From Brienomyrus brachyistius (Eukaryota; Chordata; Actinopteri; Osteoglossiformes; Mormyridae): a stretch of DNA of 64,000 nucleotides. This document shows positions 57,201 to 64,000 of this stretch, one piece after another. The position numbers and the translations under genes were made by a program. The notes under the pieces were generated by a model, which was given only the letters and a program-made list of their open reading frames with translations, was not told where the DNA came from and did not search any database. Each line of letters begins with the position of its first letter. Within the stretch, counting starts at the first letter, position 1. The stretch lies in the NCBI RefSeq assembly GCF_023856365.1, contig NC_064538.1, positions 12,866,435 through 12,930,434 on the forward strand. The letters run 5' to 3'.

Positions 57201-60194
57201 CTAATCGACTCTTATATACCAGTCATGGGTTGTCGCATATAGGCCTCGGTATACTAATTAATTAGTATACACCCTAATTAATTAAGGCCTATTTCTGAAG
57301 GGTCCTTGTGTGGCGCAAACATTATTCCTCCGATTGTAGGTGCATGCACACAGAAAGATGAGATGTTCTTCTTCGGTGTTTCATGTATCTGTACTGGAAG
57401 CTGCACATTGTGTCCAGAGCTAATTGAGCTTGTTGCCCCTGGAGACAAAACCACACCCCTTCTGAGCAGCGCCTACGTTTAACTTCACCTGTGGCTCCTA
57501 ACCCTTATGTTATATAGAGATATCAGCACTCTGACTATTTTCTGAACTGAATGCACACACAGGGCATGTAATGGGATTGTGCAAGGGCATGAGCTTGTAG
57601 TAATTATGACAATGACAACAGCAATACTGAATCCATTGGCAACAAATTATAATCCAAAAATCATAGGATTTAGCCACTTTTGCTACCTGGTATGTAATAT
57701 ATCTACTGGTTTGGTTGCCTTTTTAGGCTTTTTAATTTGTATGTTACTGTCAGCAAGTAGCTTTCATACAATAAATCATAATTAGTCTTATTGTGAATAA
57801 GTTTCATTATGGTGATTAATATGTACTCACTAATCCATGTAATTTATTTACATGTTGAGACAACTGGTTAGACACCACCAGACTGCACTAGACATTTTCA
57901 TCTGAGACACTTTGAAGAAACACAGAGAAGTCTGTTGTGTTCATTTGATACACTGCATGCCCAGCTCTCTGTCTGTGGTTATAAATAGCATGAAAGTGTA
58001 GAGACAGTTATTTTAAGTGCAGTTATTCTCAGAGAAAGCCACACTGTGCTTTTTCTTGTAGGAATGTTTTATTAGTCTTTCTGAGCCAGGGTGAAGTTCA
58101 TTGGCCATAACTCATCAGTGACTGATGTTAATAATATAGGATGCATCCGAAATTGCATGTGTACGCAGTACATACTGAATATTGTTAGAAGCCTACTACT
58201 TGACTGTCGATGTAGTGCATACTGTTTGTATGCATGAGGATAGTGTGCATGTGCTTCGACATATTGTGGTCACCATATTACCTAACCTGAATGTTTACCA
58301 ATAATGTAGCTTGACCCCCATGAAAATTAAAGTATGTTAAAAACTATCAACGAAAAAATAGATATTCAAGTCAACTTATGTAACTGGGCATTGTTTTTCA
58401 CTTAAATTTGTACAGGGATGCCACTTCCTCCATCATCTCAGCAAGTGACTTCATCTCTGATTGCAGGTTCAGTGCCCTTGTGGGATAGCGCAGTGACCAT
58501 TGGTTGCTGACTTTGTAATTTAGCAGAATGTAATATGCCATTCAGGTACCAATCACCTATCGTCTCATCCATACTGAGGATTCAGACATACTGCCCACTT
58601 TGCATACTAGATTATGCCTACTACATAGCAAACAAGTATGTGATTTTGGATGCAGTCATAGGCTGTTGTGTCTGATTCTGTGACTGTTATGACATTGTGA
58701 CTAGCAGGACTGGTCTTTTTGCGATACCTGGATGAAAGGCGCATTTTCCAAATTCATCTGAAACGTTTCAGCAGGTAGTACATGAAACCAAGTAAGCTGC
58801 TTTTCATACAGGCATCTGCTAAGGAAAATAATTAAGGACTCCCAGTGCTTCTAAGCTGGACACTGGAGAGTTGGGCTGCTGTCCAGAGCCTTTAAGGAGC
58901 CTGTGTTTGGCAGTTAATCCAGCGGTATTAGTTCGCCCTGAAGAGACCTTTTAGCATCTCAGTGAATCACTGACATTGTATTTCCACTGTATGATTGCTC
59001 ATGCAAGCTGAAAGAAAAATCGATTTCAAAGCTGTTATGACATCACTGAAGCAAGCAATGCAGTCAATGATGACGACCAGAAAAAATTAACTCTTTGATC
59101 ACAACGACGGCACAGATCCCATGGCAAGCAAATCAGAATTTGTGCTGCGTTGTGTGTTCACTGCGTGTTGTTGATCCTTGAAAGTATTTAAGGTGTAAAT
59201 ATTATTAAATATGGTGATCTTCATAATGAAACGTTATACATTGTAGAATGCAATCCTTCATATTTTGGAGTATAGAACTTGCATTGTTCTGTTTGCACTC
59301 AAATTATGAAGCATAATTTATGAAATGCAGCCTACTTATTTGTGCATGATTAGATGCACAGCAGAAGAGTGGATTTGAGTATGAATACTTGATTTACTAC
59401 ATATATGCAGTATACATTATACTATATGAGCAAAAGTAATTAGAGGAATTGCCTAATTAAGCCATGACTATTGCTGACACAGGTGTATAATCAAGCACAG
59501 TTACCCAATCTCCTGCAATAAACATTAGCAACAGAATGGGTCTTTGTACAGAAGGGGTTAGTGACTTTTTGCCTTGTCATCATCACAGGACACCATCTTT
59601 CCAACAAGTCAGGTCAGCACATTTCAGTCCTGGTCAACCACGAGTGTTGTGATTATGAGTGAAGGTCAGAATGTCTGGGAGCATGTTCACTTTGAAGTGG
59701 TCGGCCACATGAGCTCAGAAAGGGACCTGATTACCTACCATCAATACTCAACCAGAATGGCAGCAGATCCCACCATAAATGTTCCAACTTCTAATGGAAA
59801 GCCTTCCCAGAAGAGTACAGGCTATCACAACAGCAACTGGCCAATCAACTTCATCCATCCTTCATATTAATATCCTTGGTTTCTGAATGAGATGTTAGAC
59901 AAGCTGGTTTCACATCCTTTTGGTAATATAGTCTATGTAGGCCCATGGGAAGGAACGGAGAGCAGAAAGAGAGGGCTACAGTACAACAAACCATGTTAAC
60001 AGCAAACAAGTAAAACATTAAGAAGGTGAAGGACCAGCATGTGAGGAGGTAAGTGTAGTATATAGCAGGAAATGGGAAGCATGTTGGCTGGGGCTGGTGT
60101 CCATTTGAATGTCGAAGAAGAAAGAGATACTGACCTGGAACATGACTCTGTACTGCTCCTCCGGCTTCTGCATCACACACATGTTGCACCCCAT
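37296..60194 (-). CDS. pdzd4: PDZD4, RING-less PDZ scaffold, complete, 7 coding exons
   Basis: PDZ-domain protein of the PDZRN/LNX-related group; molecular role poorly known, brain-enriched in mammals. Minus-strand exons in order: 60194-60135, 47855-47544, 47282-47205, 47126-47028, 46950-46888, 42332-42231 and 39248-37296. All join in phase 0 to 888 residues (human about 769). The N-terminus MGCNMC offers myristoylation/palmitoylation-type residues; the PDZ domain spans about 151-236 with a KLGLTV carboxylate loop; landmarks are [48 protein letters not shown] and [11 protein letters not shown]. It ends SVTTV, a PDZ ligand. Absence of a RING and the MGCNMC start distinguish it from PDZRN3/4. 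The extra length comes mostly from Gly/Pro-rich inserts in exons 2 and 7. Confidence 0.95.
39873..39988 (+). repeat. 23-bp tandem repeat, 5 copies
   Basis: Unit TGACACCCTATCCCGCAACT plus GCA; four exact copies and a final variant with GCAGCTACA. Confidence 0.95.
40101..40651 (+). repeat. 551-bp uninterrupted C/T tract
   Basis: No purine occurs over the whole interval. Composed of CCCCCTCT and CCCCCCTCT units with a few CCCCTCCCCCCC variants. The minus (pdzd4 sense) strand is GGGGGAGA-type. Confidence 0.97.
41868..42005. repeat. Possible decayed foldback element
   Basis: TTCTTGCTGTGTGCTGATTGG pairs imperfectly with CCAATCAAAGCACAAGAAGAA. Ends are not clear. Confidence 0.3.
42231..42332 (-). 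CDS. pdzd4: pdzd4 exon 6: PDZ domain, C-terminal half
   Basis: 34 codons, [20 protein letters not shown] to LLLARPDME. Acceptor CCCGCAG, donor GTAACA (minus strand). Confidence 0.95.
42333..46887 (-). other. pdzd4 intron 5, 4.6 kb
   Basis: AT-rich with a foldback element at 44798-44930. Between 43.3 and 45.2 kb the composition looks like decayed repeat, but I recognise no protein or known family. Confidence 0.5.
44798..44930. mobile_element. Foldback MITE
   Basis: Left AAGTTCAGGTTCAGAATGTA and AATCCAGACCAAGATTTT are mirrored by right TTGATCTGGACTTGTACT and CTGGACTTGAACTTTCC. The arms cover nearly the whole element. Confidence 0.7.
46888..46950 (-). CDS. pdzd4: pdzd4 exon 5: PDZ domain core
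   Basis: 21 codons, [20 protein letters not shown] plus Gln. Acceptor TGTACAG, donor GTATGG. Confidence 0.95.
47028..47126 (-). CDS. pdzd4: pdzd4 exon 4: PDZ domain, N-terminal part
   Basis: 33 codons, [20 protein letters not shown] to DLGIYVGE. The KLGLTV segment is the ligand-binding loop. Acceptor ACCAG, donor GTGAGA. Confidence 0.95.
47205..47282 (-). CDS. pdzd4: pdzd4 exon 3 with NAGNAG acceptor
   Basis: 26 codons, [20 protein letters not shown] to DEFEYE. The acceptor CTACAGCAG allows loss of the first Gln. Donor GTTAGC. Confidence 0.92.
47544..47855 (-). CDS. pdzd4: pdzd4 exon 2
   Basis: 104 codons, [37 protein letters not shown], then a Pro-rich stretch to [10 protein letters not shown]. 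Acceptor CTGCAG. The donor that keeps frame is GTACAA, next to a better-looking GTACGT four bases earlier. Confidence 0.88.
48575..48875 (-). mobile_element. Internally deleted Tc1-like transposon
   Basis: Termini TACACTGATCGGCCAT and ATGGCTGATCGGTGTA are inverted and end in TA. The interior (minus strand) keeps scraps of the widespread fish Tc1-like transposase region, such as AAGTGAACAGTCAGTTCTT and AAGTGGTCCAAG, but most is missing. Non-functional. Confidence 0.8.
49337..50574 (+). repeat. 29-bp minisatellite, about 42 copies
   Basis: Unit CCCCGTTCCCCTCGCCCGTC plus CTGTAAGGT. About ten near-identical copies occupy 49337-49630, then copies become progressively diverged to 50574 (CTTTAAGG and CATTCC variants). 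Confidence 0.95.
51146..51268 (+). repeat. GTGTGCATG-type low-complexity repeat
   Basis: Irregular GTGTGCATGGGT and GTATACATGAAT units of about 12 bases. Confidence 0.8.
52957..52974 (+). repeat. G homopolymer
   Basis: About 18 consecutive G, followed by further G-rich sequence. Confidence 0.85.
53833..54166 (-). mobile_element. Teleost retroposon with 13-bp target-site duplication
   Basis: Begins CATCCATCCATTTTCC and includes GGAGCCTATCCCGGAAGCAA, AGCAACTCCAATTAGCCTCA, GAGAACATGCAAACTCCAC and CACTGCACCACC, a high-copy fish SINE/LINE-tail family. The flanks repeat TCTGTGGAAACCA at 53820-53832 and 54167-54179. Relative to typical copies a short segment before GGAGTACCCGGAGG is missing. Confidence 0.85.
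55424..55440 (+). repeat. T-run/G-run junction
   Basis: A T tract runs straight into a G tract of about 14 bases. Confidence 0.7.
55969..56166. mobile_element. hAT-type MITE with 8-bp target duplication
   Basis: Left end CAGTGGTTTTCAATCCTGTT and the reverse complement of the right end CAGTAGTTTTCAATCCTGTT differ at one position. Flanks CTATAAAT and CTATAAAC agree at 7 of 8. Confidence 0.82.
56239..56359 (+). repeat. (GGGGA)n array, about 24 units
   Basis: Perfect pentamer array apart from two CGGGG variants; G-rich on the plus strand. Confidence 0.95.
57249..57270. repeat. Perfect 22-bp palindrome with TAATTA core
   Basis: GTATACTAAT joined to its own reverse complement through TA/AT symmetry; no spacer. 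A second TAATTAATTA word follows at 57275-57284. Confidence 0.9.
58140..58655. mobile_element. DNA-transposon MITE with inverted ends
   Basis: The left end GCATCCGAAATTGCATGT is mirrored by GTATGTGATTTTGGATGC at the right. The interior has the TACTACTTG / AGTATG words of a common fish MITE. Confidence 0.6.
59413..59939 (+). mobile_element. Degenerate Tc1-like transposon
   Basis: The left end TACATTATACTATATGAGCA is mirrored by TAATATAGTCTATGTA. The 3' part keeps GGAAAGCCTTCCCAGAAGAG and AATGAGATGTTAGACAAGC, known from the end of a common fish Tc1 family. No intact transposase; the 98-codon frame inside is a relic. Confidence 0.75.
60135..60194 (-). CDS. pdzd4: pdzd4 exon 1: start codon
   Basis: 20 codons, [20 protein letters not shown]. 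The ATG is at 60194-60192. Gly2 and Cys3/Cys6 are typical lipid-modification residues. Donor GTCAGT. It joins in phase 0 to VNGKEL. Confidence 0.94.
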
Positions 60195-63100
60195 TGTCCC
60201 TTGAAGCCAGTGCAGTCCAAGCCAGACTAGAGATATGAAGCCTCTGCTTTCGTCCTCTTCAGAGACAAGAGTCCTCCAATTCACTCATTAAAGTCCATTA
60301 AATGTCCAGGCCTTCATGTAATCCAGTTGTGCACTGTAAATCTCTCCCGGAAGCCGGGTCACAACTGCAGGGGTGTGATGTGTGAGTTTATCTGCACCCC
60401 AAGATTAAACAATATCCCACCGAAGCTGATTTGCTATTGTCCTTGTTATTGTCCTCCACCTTTCTCCATCTTCTGTCCTCTGACACCCACTTCTGTCTTG
60501 TTTCTTACCGAGGAATAATCATCAAATTCAAATTGTTTTGAAAACTGTTCACGTAATCTGCATATTAATTAACATACTGGAAACTGTAATTCTGTGTTAG
60601 ATTCCCAGTCCCTTAGCTGGTGTCTTAACTAATCCTGGAACTTAAATTTAAAGACAAATACTTCTCTAAATACAAGATATGAGAGACAGATGCAGTTAAT
60701 GAGAATTAGATCTTTAGCTGGCAGGTGCTCCAGCATTGTCACGGTCTATGTGTCTGCGCGACGTCGACTAAACACAGCAATACTTTGCTTGCATTTCACC
60801 CCTGTGGATCTGCGTTTAATTCGCTTTAGAGGTCTGTTTGCCGGCTTTGGTTTGAAAAAAGTGTAGAGAAATTTATGGATGAGAAAATGAAAGAGTGAGG
60901 CTATGGGAGAGGTGGATTCAGACTGAGACACACGTGGGCTCGCAAATCAGGCAGCGCTTTACTTATTTACATTTCCCACAGTCCCCGCTCCATTCCCCAA
61001 AGGTCATATGCTTATTCAGATGTGACCATTTAAGACTTTCAATGCTCGTTCATATACTTTTTAATGAAATACATTTGGTCTTTGGACCCTTACAATCTGG
61101 CAAACAAAATATTCACATTCCTTTACAATTACATATAATAATAATGTCTTTCTACAGTAGACTGTACCCTTATCTGAACACACTAGCGATTTGCAGGACG
61201 GAGTGATTTTTTCATTTAGCGCCTTAGTGACGGCTTTCTGCAAACAGACAGCCACTGTTTGGATTTCCTCTGTCGGATTAAGAGTAAATCAACAGAGAAA
61301 CAATCCGTCAAACGTTTGTTCTTCACCCGCTGCTTCATTTGCTAAAAATACTACAAAATTTTCATATAACCTCACATTCTTTTTTTTTGTTCACGTTCCG
61401 GAGTCACTGTTGCGACGGCTCCTTTTAATCTTTAATTAGACCAATTAATCAGGTGAATCAATAGCTGTTTAACATCTATACGTTTTTCTCTCAGTACAAG
61501 GGTTAAAATCCTTATAGCGCTTGAATTTAAGCATTACTTTACATGATCACAGTCAAAAAGGCATTTACTTTATTTAAGGTTAGTATAGATTTAAGTTCTG
61601 TCCCACTGCCATTCACTGTGCTGTTGGACCTGCTCAGTCCTCTGCTCCAGTGCTTACATATGTTTAACTGGATGTTTCCCAAATCAATATTCCAGATGAA
61701 GTGTACATTTCATATTTGCAGCAGTGACTTATTGCCCTCACTGTAATTGAATCACGGTTTAACTTGTAGCTTGTATGCGTCAGTTTAATCAGCCAAAAAC
61801 CCATCAGCTAGAACCTCTATGAATTATTCAATCTGTCAATGACAGAATCGAAATCCAGGAAAATATATGGTCATAACAAAATAAGCACTTGCTACGTGTG
61901 GCTGTCATGATGTAAAATCCGTTATCTCGGGCTAAATAGGAAAGCCTGCCACTTGATTTCTGCTTACCAGGGAAACACAATGCACACCCAAGTCATGACA
62001 TTGATCCAGGAGGCTTAAAACAATCCCTTATCTGAAAGAACTAACAGAATATTTTAAAAGAACCATGTATGTGTCTGCTTCTAATCACAGAATAACACAA
62101 ACAAAAAAAAAGATTTATTTTGCTTCCTTTGTGATCTTTCTTTTACCTGTAAAATCTGAATTTACCTCAGTGATAGTTTATGTGCAATATGTCTGTTCTG
62201 ACTTTTCTTTTGACTCATGTATTTATTACCCACAATGCCTCATTTTAAATCTATTGCAAAACCACAGTTTTAACTTTCTAATCTGCACTGGCATTTATAT
62301 TTCAATCCACGTAAAAGAGTGTAAATCAGAATAAAGTATATGTCTCTATTTGTCTTGTGCAATGCCTCAGCACCCGAACCTGAGAGTGTAATCTTAAGCC
62401 TTCAAAAAACCCAAATAGTCAGGATATCAGTGAGAACAATCTCCTTTTCCACCTTTGTAGCAAACAGGTGCTGGATTAAGCCTCATTCAGGTCTTTCCTT
62501 CAGTGTGACACTAAGCGATCTGCTACTGCTCTTATTAGATTTTATCCTCTCATACACACAGACATTAAAAGGTTAAGAAACCGTGAATTGTCAGTCACTA
62601 CAGAAGTAAAACTGCATTTGTACATTTGTGTGCATGTGTGTTTGTGTGAGACACATCAAGTGCTAAACCAACAAAAAAATTACCCACCTCTCACCCACTG
62701 TTATCTTTCTCCTGAACAGAAAAGGATGAGTTAGTGCCAAACCCTCACCTAACCACTACTAACAGTTCATGTGAAACATGCAGGCAATGCAAATGGGTTG
62801 TGTACTCAAAGGGACAGAAAAAGAAGGAGATGGTTTGGAAATGCCACAAGACAGACACAAAATGAGAAATAAATCTCTTTGTCAGTCACCAAACCAGAGC
62901 AACAGACTTCAGCACTTCTTCCCTTCTGTTTCTCCAGTCCCGTCAAAAAGACAGTGAAATCCAAAGGAGATAAGTGGAAAAAAATATCCTTCCCACATCT
63001 GTACCTGCAGCGAAGAGGGAGGGAGGGTTGAAAGGTATTTAAAGGGACGCACCACCTGTCCTCCTTCCTGTCCACACTCCTAATGATGGCAAATTAGTCT

Positions 63101-63567
63101 TCACGGGGCTGTTTAATTAATCCTGCTTTGCAGAGCACTGAAAATCACAAATGGTCAAAGCACCCAACTGCCCATAAAAATCGCTTTTTTTGGTCTGTCA
63201 GGTTATTAAAAATCCAGTTAATTTGTCAAGTACAGGGAAATCTTACGACTGTGATAAAGGATGCTCATGAGATATGAGGATGAAAAGCAAGAAGAAATAG
63301 GATGGAAATCCTGTGAGACACCCTCAGGCTAGACGGGGGGCAGGGTCCCTCCGTGCGTGGCAAAGCGCAGCAACGCGGCCGTCTCTCCACAGAAACCCCG
63401 GCAGCCCACGCAGGCCCGGCATCATGCCTGCTCCCTGCCTCGATTCTCCTGCATGCAACAGAAACCTACATCCACCAGCCCTGGTTTTTTATTCTCTCTG
63501 GTGGGCTTTGGGTTTTGCCCGCCCACATTTTTTTCCTACCATTTCCTCATATGCCACTCCCCCTCCT

Positions 63568-63569
<2 letters not shown>

Positions 63570-63598
<29 letters not shown>
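63570..63598 (+). repeat. (CT)n microsatellite
   Basis: Uninterrupted CT units preceded by CCTCCCTCC. Confidence 0.9.
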
Positions 63599-63723
63599 CA
63601 TTTTTACTCTCTCTCCCCCTTCTCCTTCTCCCACTATGTGGGTATAAACCTTCACATGCTTGAGTTTGTAGGTAAATTTTAAGACATGGGTATGTTTTGA
63701 TGTCACGTCTGAACCTGTGACAG

Positions 63724-63839
63724 AGGCGGGGCTCGGCGGAGGCGGGGCTAGGTGGAGGCGGGGCTCGGCGGAGGCGGGGCTCGGCGGAGGCGGGGCTCGG
63801 CGGAGGCGGGGCTCGGTGGAGGCGGGGCTCGGCGGAGGC
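63724..63839 (+). repeat. 16-bp GC-box minisatellite, about 7 copies
   Basis: Unit AGGCGGGGCTCGGCGG with TAGGTGG and TCGGTGG variants. Every unit carries GGCGGGGC, an Sp1/KLF-type site. Confidence 0.93.
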
Positions 63840-64000
63840 AAGCGGCAGCCACACAGGAGGCACAAAGAAAGAGGGACTTTAAAATGTACTGACTTCAAGG
63901 CCTCCGATCAACTGCTACCATCCCGGTGATACTGTAATAATGCCCCGGAGTCGTCCTGTTACTTCAAGTTGCACGATGAGTTCATCAGTTTCAGTGGTGA

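Larger units (their letters stand above)
47856..60134 (-). other. pdzd4 intron 1, 12.3 kb
   Basis: Repeat-rich: Tc1-like remnants (48575-48875, 59413-59939), a 29-bp minisatellite (49337-50574), a retroposon (53833-54166), MITEs (55969-56166, 58140-58655), a GGGGA array (56239-56359) and a 22-bp palindrome (57249-57270). No exon recognised. Confidence 0.6.
60195..64000 (-). other. pdzd4 upstream region
   Basis: No coding exon of another gene recognised. It is AT-rich to about 63.3 kb, then a GC-richer stretch with a CT repeat (63570-63598) and a GC-box minisatellite (63724-63839). A non-coding first exon of pdzd4 may lie here; I cannot place it. Confidence 0.5.

Noticed and set aside
59574..59870. 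98-codon open frame as a small gene
   Set aside because: It is inside a Tc1-like remnant with recognisable ends and 3' wording; not a host gene.
63489..63898. Repetitive Pro/Ala/Glu/Arg frames at the right edge
   Set aside because: Translation of the 16-bp GC-box minisatellite.

Overview
This window is vertebrate nuclear DNA, most likely from a teleost fish. The coding sequence is broken into short exons with GT-AG introns. Introns and intergenic DNA carry Tc1-like transposon remnants, hAT-type foldback elements, tRNA-derived SINE pieces and many mini- and microsatellites. I see no bacterial operon, CRISPR array, tRNA or rRNA gene. Product names rest on recognising translated exons from memory of the families; no search was run.

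Three protein-coding genes are present. (1) 538-7439, plus strand: the 3' half of iqsec2 (BRAG1 family ARF guanine-nucleotide exchange factor). It holds the C-terminal part of the Sec7 domain, the PH domain, a coiled coil and a large Pro/His/Gly-rich last exon ending in the PDZ ligand STVV. The N-terminal exons lie before base 1. (2) 14619-33461, plus strand: an apparently complete kdm5c (JmjC histone H3K4 demethylase), 27 coding exons in my model and about 1,553 residues. The domain order is JmjN, ARID, PHD1, JmjC, C5HC2 zinc finger, PLU-1 region, PHD2. (3) 37296-60194, minus strand: an apparently complete pdzd4 (PDZ-domain protein without a RING finger), 7 coding exons and 888 residues, starting MGCNMC and ending SVTTV.

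Layout: iqsec2 and kdm5c run head to tail, separated by a likely long iqsec2 3' UTR and a CpG-containing kdm5c 5' region with paired CCAAT boxes. kdm5c and pdzd4 converge tail to tail, with plus-strand poly(A) signals at 33963 and 34263 and a minus-strand one at 35311. pdzd4 has a 12.3-kb first intron rich in repeats. The last 3.8 kb (60195-64000) is pdzd4 upstream DNA with a GC-box minisatellite near the edge.

The products fit neuronal and chromatin roles: an ARF6-type exchange factor of the postsynaptic density, a chromatin demethylase, and a PDZ scaffold. iqsec2 and pdzd4 both end in class I PDZ ligands. The features most worth a second look are three SUMO-interaction-like motifs around the second PHD finger of kdm5c together with two SUMO-acceptor consensus sites; a 63-bp minisatellite that is open on both strands and runs into the kdm5c exon 23 acceptor; a 551-bp uninterrupted pyrimidine tract in the last pdzd4 intron; and a near-perfect hairpin in the pdzd4 3' UTR. 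I did not find a wholly new biological system.
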